Below, in pieces: positions 44,512 to 56,453 of a DNA stretch of 64,000 nt (its first letter is position 1; the number at the start of each line of letters is the position of its first letter). A program made the position numbers and the translations under genes. Source of the stretch: Archivesica marissinica (taxonomy: Eukaryota > Mollusca > Bivalvia > Venerida > Vesicomyidae); NCBI GenBank assembly GCA_014843695.1, contig CM026386.1, positions 84,247,791 to 84,311,790 of the forward strand, read 5' to 3'. The notes under the pieces are model-generated. The model searched no databases. It was not told where the DNA came from and saw only the letters and a list, made by a program, of their open reading frames with translations.

Positions 44512-46150
44512 TCAATAGTCCAATTCAACACAACCCCTCAGCATTCTGTAGTAGAATACCAGCTTGAAAGCCCATTGCGCACTTTGGTGTGAATATGTCC
44601 AAAATTGGAAAATATCCTCAATTGAGGCCGATGATGCAGGGCAGGACAAGCGTTTTACAGCTAAAGCTATTAAGTCACTAGATATTCCAGAGGATTTGAG
44701 AGCCTTCCACCAATTGATAGGGGCAAGCGTTGTTGCAAAGTATGTGAAGAATGTAGCAGGAAATGGTGATGCTTGTGCCTGATAGTTGATCAGTGATACA
44801 ATGAAACTTGGGTCCTGGGATGTAACCCATTCATTCACAGTGTCCAATTGTTTTGCACTTAGATTAGCACCCCTGTAGGATGGATGGAGCATGTAAGCTA
44901 CTAAATGTTCATCAAGGATAGCCTGTTTGAAGCGTTTCTCCACAGCTTTGATATGGGCTTGGAGCATTGGATCTGTTTACAGCTTGAGCCACACATCACA
45001 AGCATCTACGGTGCTACACTTGTCACCTTGACATCTATCCAAAGCTTTGGCAACAGGTCGTAGTTGGGCAGCTAGATCACGATCGTTCCTGAATAGGTTA
45101 AAGTCCTGGATTTTGCGCATGATCAATATCATCCTTATGATCATCCTTATGGTCCTGGATGATTTTCATGTAATGACTGCGGTTCGTCACAAATGTATCT
45201 AAGCATGTCAGCTGGCCTTTCCACCTTGTCTCACCAGACAGTTGTGTTTTAACGCTACCCGAGCACTCTGACAACCAGGCATTGATTGGGCTTGTAGTGG
45301 TTCCTGAAATATTTTTGCACTTCGGTGACATGCTTCATCACAACCGATGGGGTGAGGTCCTCTCCCAACAAATTCAGCCAATGTGCCGAACATCCGTAGA
45401 CCACTAGGTTGTCGTCATCAACTTTCAAGGCGTGTCTCATGCGTTCCATATTTTTAGCGTTATCTGTCACTATGCTTGTCACAGTACAGCCAAACTTATC
45501 ATTGGCAACACGGATTGATTCCTGACAAAGTTCCTTGCAGTTGTCAGCAGTTTTTGACATTGAACCAGTGTCCAAACTGTCGAGCAGATAAGACTTGTCA
45601 TAAACATGCAGACTTTAGGCAAGTATAGGTTCATTATGAATGTAGGACCATCCATCCTGGACTAGTGTTGCATAATTGTTGTTAATTAACAGTGTAAATA
45701 ACGTCTGTGTAAAAACCTTGCCAACCCTGCCTCAATACATCTGCATTAAAGGATTTCGCATTTCTTTGAGCCTCCTCTTCTCTCGCTTCGCCTCACGTTC
45801 CGTCTTCTGCTCCTCCTCGCGTTTCCCTTGCTCCTCGCGTTCTTTCACACTTAGTCTCTTGTATTTTTTCATAATCCAGGCCATCTATAATAGGCATTTA
45901 ATACCTGCTTCCTTTCCGACAGGTGTGTCCCTTTCCTGCATTGTGTATGTTTCCTTGCGGCGTTAGATTTTACCGCCTGAAAATCACAATTGTTAGATAT
46001 GCAGCTATATACAATTATCGTCGGCTCATGGACCACTTTCCAATGTTCATCATCTGTCATATCTAGTATAGATGCGTGTAGCATTGCACCCCACCACTGT
46101 GCACGGGCCAGATTGGTATGTCCTTTAAATGTTCCTGGAACATTGTCTGA
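44512..46150 (-). pseudogene. hAT transposase fragment 2, N-terminal pieces to dimerisation domain
   Basis: From right to left on the minus strand: a possible BED-finger exon, AVKSNAARKHTQCRKG (about 45960, after a ttttcag acceptor); a KER-rich segment (about 45867-45730); TVTSIVTDNAKNMERMRHAL and YGCSAHWLNLLGEDL (45575-45255); GSVKTQLSGETRWKGQLTCL (about 45280-45215); FRNDRDLAAQLRPVAKALDR (about 45090-45030); and NWWKALKSSGISSDLIALAV with LSCPASSASIEDIF (about 44720-44625). The last is the hATC dimerisation motif. Frameshifts separate the pieces, a TAA follows VWLKL near 44978, and an 11-12-bp duplication near 45130-45155 repeats HKDD. The element's termini were not identified. Confidence 0.75.
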
Positions 46151-46424
46151 GCCATGATTACTGAAACAGTAAACTGTGAGACTTATAATAATATCATGGC
46201 AATTCTAACGACATATTTTATCTACCTCAATTACTTTTCTTGTCAATGTATTAATGTATTCATAGTGAAAGACGTATAAATGTACATGTCCAAGACTTCA
46301 TACTTGCGATAAGTAATTATGTTATAGTTCTGTTCCAACTTTAATTTGTGACGGTATTAATAACGTATGTTTCCAGACACATGTATGACATGACAATCAA
46401 AGTTTGGTCCATAACATATGCCGA

Positions 46425-46555
46425 CTACTTACAATGCCAGACTCTCCATGAACTAATATTTAACGTATGCATGGCCCCAACGTATGCTGGTTACCGTATG
46501 ACGCTCCCCAGCGTATGCCCCTTACCGTATGCAGGGAGCTCTGGGTTTACCTCTA
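46425..46555. repeat. degenerate CGTATGC-centred short repeat
   Basis: Cgtatgc or ccgtatg recurs about five times at 20- to 28-base intervals. It occupies the position that the 30-bp repeat holds beside the other copy of the duplicated segment. Confidence 0.45.
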
Positions 46556-47303
46556 CTCAATGTACAACCATAGTTCATTACCATAGATACAAATGCCCAT
46601 CCAATGTCATCACCAGCAGCAGTTTCAAAACTGAGTACATGCATATAATCAGGTTTACCTTCATTCCATTTTATGTTACAAGAATTGTCCTTGTTGTAAC
46701 ACAGACGTGTGTGAACTTCACACTTTACTGGTGCTGCCAGAATATAGACTGTTAGTACACGGCTTTTGGGACATTTTTCAATTGCTGTATTCCCAGATTG
46801 ACAGTAATCCTCGTTGTCTTCTGTTTTCAAACACAGGCAAATATAAATATATTGCCTGGAATTTCACAACACAAAATTGGACCTTGTAAACGGCCATATT
46901 CTATTCTTTTTAAGTTGCTCTCGGTCGAGGTATCGCGCCTTCTGACACACTCTGAAAAGCACAAACCTGAATTCTCATCAAAATTGCCCGAAAGTAGTAT
47001 GTAGCTTGATGCCATTTGAAGACTTCAATTGTTCCATGTCCAAGATTGGCAGCATTACAAATGAGTACAAGGGAAAAGTTGGCAGTTTCTTACGGAGGTT
47101 GGTGCACCCAAGTACTGGTTAACCACTGGAGCCTGTGTTGTTAGGTAAACTGCCCGCCGGCGATATAGCCCAAAATGGTGCTGATGCAGGCGTAAAACCC
47201 GAAATATAACATAACAAATGAGTACATTGAGCAGTACACAACGTATCTATTACTGTATATCCTGTGTTGTCTTGGCTGTTTGTCATCGCATACCTGTTAA
47301 AAA
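46556..47303 (-). repeat. duplicated segment, copy 2, interrupted by a SINE
   Basis: Same segment as 41100-41693. The minus-strand frames 47015-46827 and 46830-46522 together cover the cysteine-rich run seen in copy 1, with a frame change near 46830. A SINE body inserted at 47070-47214 separates the final part. Confidence 0.78.
47070..47214 (+). mobile_element. 5'-truncated SINE insertion with 12-bp target duplication
   Basis: It matches the body and tail of the SINE at 41936-42204, without the tRNA-like head and with a short internal deletion. Direct repeats caaatgagtaca at 47058-47069 and 47215-47226 flank it. Copy 1 of the surrounding duplication shows the unoccupied site near 41606-41616. 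Confidence 0.9.
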
Positions 47304-48402
47304 ATTCAAAACATTCAAAAAGTAAAACGAAGAAACTGTTCGAAGGTATAAAAACCTTCAAGTGTTCCACATATTGGATCTTAAGTCATGTTTGAACACG
47401 GTGCACAATCATGTGGTTTATGACGGCACGCCGCGGGTATCGCAAAAATTAAAATATGTAAATAAAACAGATTTTGAGGTTTAAGTTGTTAAATCTATAT
47501 TTTGGAAAAATGAAACCTAGCTTGTGCAAGTCCTTATATCAATACGTATCTCCGGTGATACAAAATGTGTCTGTATCTGCTATAGTTTTAGAATTGCAGT
47601 CACATAAGGGAGAGGTTTAGTACGGTGTTTGTCCCTCTGTCTCGTTAAGCATTTAAATTGTCAATTAGCCTACCGTTACATGAAGCTCTTTCATTCTTTA
47701 TATAATATTTAATTTGTAGCTCACCTGACCACAACGTGGTCATGCTGAGCTTTTAGGATCATTGGATGTCTGTTTCAGCCCCCTACTATCAGTGAAACCC
47801 CGAGGCGAGGCTCTGAGTACCCGGTAAACCTCAATAATTCATGAACCTTTTGTAGTTTTTTTTATTATTATTGAATATATTTATTTTGTTATTTAAACAC
47901 ATTTCACAAACATTTCACAAACATTTAACAGTTTGATAATAACAGAAATTATTTGCAAATTTGGACATATTTATCAAATGTGGTTAGATTATAGAAGATA
48001 GATTTAAATTATTTTGTAACTTCATTCTCGCTTTCTCTCTCACATACACAGCCTCGTATTCACACTTACACCCCCCCCCCCATTCACTCACACAACCAAC
48101 ACCCACGCACGCATTCAAACCCAGCAAGTACAGAAATATAGGACGTAGCTGTATTTGTTTTTAAGGAATAAATATGCATGTTGGATAGGAGGCATCTTTT
48201 TTCTCTCACTGTGTGTTATTATTTTTGGTATTTGTCAGTTATGTTAGCGGTATATTTTTCCATTTTTTATTATGTTTTTCTATTTTATCTCCTGAAAAGG
48301 CGATATGTTGTTCTATGTTTATTATACTCTTTATTTACTTTTTAAAGACTGGTAAATTTGGTAACGTTTTTCTAAACTTATTTATGAAAATATAATACTT
48401 TG
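47304..48402. other. no recognised gene; possible MITE fragment near 47718
   Basis: AT-rich DNA. Around 47718-47770 tagctcacctgaccacaacg begins a short imperfect hairpin of a type common in bivalve MITEs. A C-run and CA-rich tract lies at 48065-48110. Confidence 0.4.
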
Positions 48403-49190
48403 CTAAGAGCAATATAAAGTTTTTGGCATCAGCGTGATTTGTCTTTTCTGTGTGTAAGAAACACACACTAATTCATAATTTATACAGAAATCAAATCCTT
48501 GTTGCTTGAAATAGTTACACAAATAATTCCAAAATGTTTGGATTGGCAAGCACTCCCAAAACAAACTTTCGGTATACATAGAACAAAAGTCACATAGATT
48601 GCAATTTACTATATGTTGTTTCATTAATAACATTTTTGTTGGAATTTGTAGAAATTTGAACTGAAAGTTCCTGAGTTTTGTGTCAATAGTAGATGTAAAT
48701 GTGTTGCTGTAAATAGTTGTCCAATTAAATTTACTATTTGATATGATTGTTTCCCATTTACTATGCGATGTTACTGGACTAGTTGCCACATGTTTCAATT
48801 GGAACTGATATAAGTATTTGTTTACTCTCAGTTCAGTTTGTTTATGAATTCATTTAGTGTTCTTGCATGTTGAGGTTCAACGTATACTTGTTCCAGAGAT
48901 ATTTTAATTTTGAAATGGTTGGGTATGCTTGCTATTGGTGAATTATATTTAAGAAAATCATTTATATGTATATCATATATGTTTGTTAGGTCACTAAACG
49001 AGTAGAATGTATTTTTTCTGAAATCATATGTGTTCTAGATATTTAATTCCCTTGTCGTACCATGTTTTATAGTAAAATGTGTTATTATTATTTTGAATTA
49101 AACGATTATTCCATAAAATGTCTTTGTTCGTGTTTGCTTAAAAGTTTTATCTTATTCCATGACTATGATATCTGGCAAAAACGTTTTCCC
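48403..49190 (-). pseudogene. Tx1/L1-like LINE ORF2 fragment
   Basis: The minus strand encodes, from right to left, LWNNRLIQNNNNTFYYKTWY then DKGIKYLEHI (about 49125-49040) and a frameshifted middle. It then gives STIDTKLRNFQFKFLQIPTK and CNLCDFCSMYTESLFWEC with FWNYL (48700-48510). The order IWxN...TWxxxGI then C-x2-C...F.EC...FW matches the Tx1-like end at 11.6-12.8 kb. No catalytic motif is present. Confidence 0.6.
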
Positions 49191-49825
49191 TTTAAGTTTA
49201 TTTTTGACATCATTCCCCCCAGCTGGGCAGGGGTTAGAATATCCCAGCTGTCGCACTACAGAGGGGTACAACCCCCCCCCCCCAATGTGTCTGTCTGTTT
49301 GCCGTTGGCGGAGACCTGTGTCGCCTGATGAGAGGATCCTGGTGGTTGAGTAGAATCAGTGTTGGCAAATAATACCCGGTTTCCACAACACACCACTTCG
49401 GCCTTAAGTTGGGTTAAACGGGAGGTCAGGAAAGCCCGTCCTTGATCAATCGGCTGGTCATGCCGAGCCCTAGGGCATCGTTAATCTTAAACACATATTT
49501 TTTTAAATTTGTCTTAAAAACAAATATTGATTCTCTAAATATTTATACTCTTTCATTGTCTTCTTTTTGATGCCCTAGAAGGCGGTGGCTCATGGGCTAA
49601 TCGGGTGAAAGTTTGATGTTTGATTGACTTTTGTAACCTCCCAAGGATAGTCTAAACTTGGTAGGACCTTCTGTGAGAATACACTTGTCCAGTCTAGTCC
49701 TTTCATTCTGAGTATATCATTGATGTATCCCTGTCATGATCTGTGATGGATTTCCCCAGATCATGTCCCCTTGTTGGGCTCTGAGACGGGTGGGGAGCAT
49801 TGACGATGAACTATATATTACTATT

Positions 49826-51281
49826 ATGAGTTCCACTCAAAAAAAAGCCAAGCGTGCACTAAGTGAATCCGATGATGATCCTGTTGAACAACAGAGAGTG
49901 AACTTCCCTCGCTTCATTCTTATTGAGGCTGTAGACAGTTCAAAACCTATCACAAAAATTTCCCCTTTCGTCATTGAAAAGCAAATGAAATCTATCCTAG
50001 GTACACCTAAATCTGTTAAACGTCTTCGAAATGGAAGTCTTTTGGTTGAAATTACTTCAAAAGCTCAATCTCAGAATTTATTATCAACGAACACCTTCTT
50101 TGGACATACTGTGAAGGTCAGTCCCCACAAATCTTTGAACTCATCCAAAGGTGTCATCAGGTGCAGGGAATTATCTTCCTGCTCTTTGGATGAGATCAAA
50201 GAAGGTTTGTCAAGTCAAGGGATCATTGACGTGAAGAGAATATCAATAAAACGTAACAACGAAATAAAAACAACAAACACATATAATTACATGTGACACA
50301 CCAGTCATCTCGTCACGTATCAAAGTCGGCTACCAGATTGTCACCGTCGACATATATGTACCTAACCCTCTTAGATGCTTTAAATGCCAGAAGTATGGTC
50401 ATCATGAGGATAGGTGTCGGAACGAGTCTGTATGCTCCAAGTGTGCTGAGACTGCTCCACAACACCAAGAGAACAACTGCCCCAACACAAATAAATGCGC
50501 CAATTGTGGCGCTGATCATATATCCAATTCGAAAGACTGTGTATCCTGGAAAAAAGAAAAAGAAATTGTTAAGATCAAATATTCGGAAAACATTTCATTC
50601 CAGGATGCAAGAAAAATTTATGAATCTCGGTACAAATCCGAAAATCAGCCAAGCTATGCAAGTGTTGCTAAAACAGCTTATGTTGAATGCAAAACTTGCA
50701 AAAACTTGTTGACCAAACTTTGCCAAATATTTCCAGACAAAAAAACAGAAATAATGCAGTTATTCCCTGGTTCTGATAGTTCTTCTCATCTTGACCAGCT
50801 TACAAATCAAAATACACCACAAACACCTAAATCTACGCTTACATATCAAAATACACCACAAACACCTAAACCTACAGCAGACAAACAAAAACAAGCAAAA
50901 ACAAACATACACAAGAATCCAACAACAAAAAACACACGAAACAGCAATACACAAGAAAAACACATTCAACCAAAAACAACATCAACTTCATCAAAACCTA
51001 CTAAAGAACCTACAACTCAACAAGCATCAACTTCAACAAAAAAGCAATCTGCTGTCACTTCCAGACAGCAGAAAAATAAACCTATGCAATCAGATAAACA
51101 ATCAGATAAACACACAGTGTACAGTCCAGTGTCTACAAGCAATAGATACTCGGATTTGGACACGGACGATGACAATCTGGAGGGCGAGGCATCAGACTCG
51201 GACAAGTCCGAGTCTATGACCTGGCAAGATGGCGAGGGTGGCTGGAACAAGAACCTCCAGTCGTTGCAGGATGCCACTTAA
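49826..51281 (+). pseudogene. LINE ORF1, gag-like protein with CCHC knuckles, one frameshift
   Basis: It starts at ATG 49826 (MSSTQKKAKRALSESDD) with a charged N-terminus and an RRM-like region (FPRFILIEAVDSSKPITK to VKVSPHKSLNSSKGVIRC). Near 50285 the frame changes. In the new frame come VPNPLRCFKCQKYGHHEDRC, CSKCAETAPQHQENNC and CANCGADHISNSKDC, a series of CCHC-type zinc knuckles typical of I/Jockey ORF1 proteins. A long Gln/Thr/Lys-rich low-complexity tail runs to 51281 and ends in an acidic segment. The protein would bind element RNA and act as a nucleic-acid chaperone in the ribonucleoprotein. ORF2 follows 80 bases later. Confidence 0.85.
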
Positions 51282-51362
51282 TATATTTTTAACTATATTT
51301 TATCTATGAATAATAATTATGTAAATATCGGTGTAGTATTTTTAATAATTAATCTCTCCATA

Positions 51363-54300
51363 ATGGCCAATGGAATTATCCAGTGGAATTGTCGAGGTTT
51401 AAAATCTAATTTTGCAGAGCTTTCTCTTTTAGTGCAAGAACATAAACCTGCTGCGTTATGCCTTCAAGAAACATTTTTGAAACAAAAGATACAATTTCTA
51501 TAAAACATCACACCATTTTCAATAAAATATACAGTGAAGGTGATAAAGCCCATGGTGGGGTATCTATCATCGTCAATAATAGTGTTCCACATAAGGAATT
51601 ACTGTTAAATACAAACGTACAAGCTGTTGCTGTAAGACTGTCATTACATAGCACTATCACACTGTGTTCACTATATCTTCCCCCAAGTAAACCAATTGAA
51701 GAACATAAGCTGAATGATCTTATAATACAATTACCCACTCCATATATTCTAATAGGTGATTTCAATGCACATAACATCATCTGGGGTTGTAATAATACAA
51801 ATCAAAGAGGTCTCCAGATAGAGAATTTCATCTCTGATAATTCACTTTCTTACATGAACGATCCATCTTCCAAAACATATTTACACCCAGGAACAGGATC
51901 CTATTCTGCAATAGATCTCACACTATGTAGCCCAGTCATACTTCCAGACTTCTCATGGAAAGTCGATGATGATCTCCACGGAAGCGACCACTTCCCCATC
52001 CTCATATCTGAAAATCAGCCAACAGCTTATAGTCAACCCAGAAGATGGAAACTTTCTAAAGCAAATTGGACTAAATTCCAACAACTTTGTGAACAAACAA
52101 TTTCATATGAAACATTCAAGGATTGTCGTGATCAAACACAGCTATTCACTACATTACTAATAAAAGCAGCAGAACAATCCATACCTCAGACATCACCTAA
52201 TCCAAAGAGACCATACAAACCCTTGTATGATGATGATTGTAAGAAAGCCATCCAAAATAGGAAATCGGCCATAAGAAAATTCAATTTGAGACCCACCACA
52301 GAAAAGTTAAACAACATTCGCATATATAGAGCAAAAGCACGACGTACAATACAAAGCAGCAAACGCAAATGTTGGAAACAATACATCTCAAGACTAAATA
52401 ACAGAACAACAACTAAGAAAACGTGGGACATGATAAGAAAAATTAATGGCAAAGGTACTTCACCTATTAACCACCTCACTGCAAACAACAAACAAATCAC
52501 CACACCTCTGGAAATTTCAAACACCTTAGCAGAAACATGTGCACAAAAATCATCAGCAAATAATTATTCACAAACATTTCAGAAATTCAAAGACACTAAA
52601 GAAAAGAAAACACTAAACTTCAATTCAAAGATCAAAGAACATTACAACAAACTATTTAATCTTAAAGAACTAAAGTCTGCGTTGTCAAAAGAAAGCACAT
52701 GATACATCCCCAGGTCCAGATAAAATCCACTATCAATTCTTAAAACATCTACCTAGCTCCTCCCTCTTTATATTATTGGACATGTTTAATTCTATATGGC
52801 AAACTGGTGAATTTCCTACATCTTGAAGGGAGGCTTTAGTCATCCCAATACCAAAACCAGATAAGGATAAAAAGGATCCAAACAACTATAGACCCATAGC
52901 GTTAACAAGTTGTATATGTAAAACTATGGAAAGAATGGTAAACAACCCGCTTGTATGGTTTCTCGAATCAAATCATTTAATTGTTAATGTCCAGAGTGGC
53001 TTTCGTCAGCAGCGAAGCACACTGGATCATCTAGTTCGTTTCGAAACATTTATAAGAGAGGGCTTTGTCAATAATCAACATGTTGCTTCAGTATTTTTCG
53101 ACCTTGAGAGTGCTTATGACACAACCTGGAAATATGGCATTTTAAAAGATCTTCACGACTTTGACCTCAGAGGACGCCTTTCATTATTTATTTCTGCATT
53201 TTTAAATGAAAGACTTTTCGTGTTCGTGTTTGTAATACCCTATCAGATGCTCGGGGAACAGCAGATGGTGTGTACCACTGGGTTGTATTTTGTCCGTTAC
53301 ATTGTTTAGTATTAAGATAAACAATATTGTTAAATCAATAAATCCAGGGGTTGAGTGCTCCCTTTATGTAGATGATTTTGTTATTTGCTTCAGGTCTAGT
53401 AGTATGAACATAATAGAACGCCAACTCCAGCAATGTCTGAATAAACTTCAGACTTGGTCGGATGAAAATGGTTTTAAATTTTCTAAATCAAAAACTAAAT
53501 GTATGCATTTTTGTAATCTACGTGGACTTCATCCAGACCCAGAAATTTACCTGGATGGCTCACGTGTAGAAGTAGTCTCAGAATACAAATGTGTAGGTGT
53601 TATCTTTGATAAAAAAACTCTCATTCATTCCTCATATCAATAATTTAAAAAAGAAATGTCAAAAAGCTCTAAATATTTTAAAGGTTGTGGCACATTCCGA
53701 TGGGGGAGCTGATAGAAAGGTACTTCTACGGCTCTATCGGTCATTGGTTCGCTCTAAGCTGGATTATGGTTCGATAATTTACGGATCTGCACGAAAATCG
53801 TACCTGAAAATACTTGATCCTATACATAATCACGGTCTACGATTAGTCCTTGGAGCTTTCAGAACTTCCCTGTTAAAAGTCTTTATGCTGAAGCAAATGA
53901 ACCCTCTCTGTATGCTAGACGACAGAAGCTAGCTCTTAAATACCTACTGAAACTCAAGTCAAATCCTCTAAACCCAGCTCACAAAGTGGTCTTTCAACCC
54001 CAATTTAAAGTGCAGTTTCAAAGAAAACCGAGAGCTATTGCCCCACTAGGTATACGCATGGAACAATGTCTAGATGACCTACATATTGACATAAAATCTA
54101 TTGCACAGTATAAAATCCCAGATTCTCCTCCTTGGACCCTTAAAACTGCCGAGTTTCGCTTTGATCTCACTTCTGATAAAAAGTCTATTACAGACAGGAG
54201 CCAGTTTCAAACAAAATATCATGAAATCAGGGAATTTTAAAACAAGTCCTCAATTTTCTCTGCCGAACTGAAGGCCATAGATCTCGCTCTAGATCTTGCA

Positions 54301-54870
54301 GTGGAATCACACTATGTTCAATATATCATTTTCTCTGATTCCTTGTCTGTTTTACAGGCTTTGTATTATGAAAAGTTTGAAAATCCTATTGTTTGTACTT
54401 TGCTTGAAAGGATTTCTTCCCTTTCAGAAACATATACATGTGTGTTCCGGCTTCCGAGTCATATGGGAATAAAAGGTAATGAAATGGCTGACCAGAATGC
54501 AAAGCTGGCTTTGTCATTATCAATTTCTAGGATTAAAGTGTGTTATACCGATTTTAAATCTACAATTCTTACCTTATTTCAATCCTCTTGGCAGGCCCAA
54601 TGGGATGGTGAAATTTTTAACAAACTTCATTCGGTCAAACCAACACTTGGCGAATGGTGCCCAATTTACAGGCCTATTCGTCGAGAAGAAGTCATTCTTG
54701 CCCGTCTCAGGATGGGTCATTCTCGAATATCACATTCATGGCTGTTGTCACGAGATGATGCACCAGAATGTATCCCATGCAATACTCTATACACGGTGGA
54801 GCATATCTTAATACACTGTGTTGACCTTCAACCAATCCGGTTGCAGTACTACAATGTGGACAAACATTAA
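51363..54870 (+). pseudogene. LINE ORF2: endonuclease, reverse transcriptase, RNase H; several breaks
   Basis: Endonuclease motifs are IIQWNCRGLKSN, LCLQETF, ILIGDFNAHNIIWG and GSDHFPIL (51370-52005). RT motifs are SPGPDKIHYQFLKHL, NNYRPIALTSCICKTMERMV, GFRQQRSTLDHL, FFDLESAYDTTW and the catalytic CSLYVDDFVICF (about 53360). The RNase H part keeps SAELKAIDLAL, FSDSLSVLQAL and HMGIKGNEMADQNAK, but the segment that should carry the first catalytic Asp (TDGS-like) is missing at about 54240. A C-terminal CIPCNTLYTVEHILIHC knuckle follows. Breaks: frameshifts near 51490, 52695, 53235, 53610 and 53900, an in-frame TGA near 52825 and a stop at 54238. The product would nick DNA and copy the RNA in place. 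Confidence 0.88.
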
Positions 54871-55248
54871 AAAACTCTTCGACTCTATCAGAGTAGAGTC
54901 CATCATATCATTTATCAAGGCAATAGGAATTTATAATAAGCTGTGATATCAATTGTTAATCATGCCTTTGTAATAATCATTCATATATTACCTGTAATTA
55001 ATCTTACGTCTTTATAGCTTCTTAGTATTAATTTTTACGTAATGCATATACTTATATAGAATTTTATTTCATACACTCGACAATAAACATAACTTTAATG
55101 CGCGCTACATGACCTTAGATGTTGATGCGCTGTAAAACACCATTCATTCATATAATTTTATTTCATACACTCGACAATAAACATAACTTTAATGCGCGCT
55201 ACATGACCTTAGATGTCGATGCGCTGTAAAACACCATTCATTCATTCA
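54871..55248 (+). repeat. LINE 3' UTR with duplicated tail
   Basis: The UTR ends in a 140-bp terminal segment (55012-55154). A second, 5'-shortened copy follows (55155-55247). Both end in cattcattcat. This is the same tail as at 42222-42505. Confidence 0.85.
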
Positions 55249-56453
55249 GGCACTTTACTTTTGTAAATGGTATTCCATTGCATTTTAGGTCCAAAATAGA
55301 CTTTTGGTAGTCATGAAAGTTATGTTTTTGCATCTGGATGATACAAAAAGGATTTCTCCGACGTATCCTCTTAAGAACCCGTACAAGTGATATTGGACTA
55401 TATATTTCAGCAAGCCGTAATGTTTTGTCAATACCGCTATGAATGTTGTCAACCTCCTGTATGCTAGAATGCAGCAGAACTTCTGAACGATTGTATCTAC
55501 ATTATAGTCGATCATGAACCTTTTCAATGCATAGCACATTATTGAGTTCTTATTCTGAGGTACACAAGAGTCTGACCACAGTATACATGATTTTACTGCA
55601 GTGTGTCCCTTTGACATATCTCAGTATAGTCACAATCGCACTAGCTATTTCATTAGCACCACTTCCACATACTGCTTCGTTCCAAATGGCATTATATGCA
55701 GCACCATCGATTGAACAGTGTGTCGTTAAGTTGAATGTATTGAGCTTTCGTTTATAGAAAAAGTTGTTAACATTTGCTTTTGGTAATACTATTACATTTT
55801 CGAGGTCAAAACAAACTACAGCCTGCGTTTATCACTGCAATCGTTGTCCCGTTCTTGTCGTTGTCCCGTTCTTGTCTGTGTCTTGTTTGCTTCATATGCA
55901 TTGTATTTCTGTTGTAAATCACTGACTACCACGTTTGTATTTCTATTGAAATTTTGTATTTCCTAACAAATATCACACCTGTCCTTTTTGGAATATATTC
56001 TTCTTTAAATATCTTTCTATACATGCTTTTCCAATGGATCCACCTAACTGTCATGGCACTTTGTAACATACATATCATACATTGCTGCAATAGATAGACC
56101 TGGTTCTAAATATTCTTCTTTGGTTGAAGAGCGACAGTAGTGTGACGGTATCCGAGGAAAGGAGTCTATGTGAGCGTGAATGACGTTAATATCCTCTTCT
56201 TTAGTCCTTCGTTTTGTGTTTATACCTCTCATATCTTTAAAAATTGTGTTATCTGGTTTGTATATTTACAGATATAAAAATTACGTGTTAACACAATTTT
56301 TAAAGATCTGTTACATATCAACCAGCTATCGCCATAACCAGTGCTGACTATAACTGAAGGAGGTGGGACGAAATATGGACAAGAAACGAACCTACATAGC
56401 TGCAGCGTGATATAGGAACTATAACTCACCCGCTAAGCGTCAGCTAACGGTCA
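55249..56453. other. no recognised gene
   Basis: AT-rich sequence with short open frames. A tandem duplicate of gttgtcccgttcttgtc lies at about 55848-55880, and a hairpin is listed separately. Confidence 0.45.
56233..56307. repeat. perfect 19-bp inverted repeat (hairpin, 37-base loop)
   Basis: Atctttaaaaattgtgtta at 56233-56251 is exactly complementary to 56289-56307. It sits about 150 bases downstream of the recombinase end of the DIRS-like element. Confidence 0.85.

Larger units (their letters stand above)
49200..55248 (+). mobile_element. near full-length I-like non-LTR retrotransposon
   Basis: A 5' leader (about 49200-49825, containing agcccgtccttgatcaatcg) is followed by ORF1 (49826-51281), ORF2 (51363-54870) and a 3' UTR with a duplicated CATTCATT tail. 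The domain order, nucleic-acid-binding gag-like protein then endonuclease, reverse transcriptase and RNase H, is that of the I group. The 5' limit is inferred from where LINE-leader-like GC-rich sequence begins. No target duplication was seen. Confidence 0.8.
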
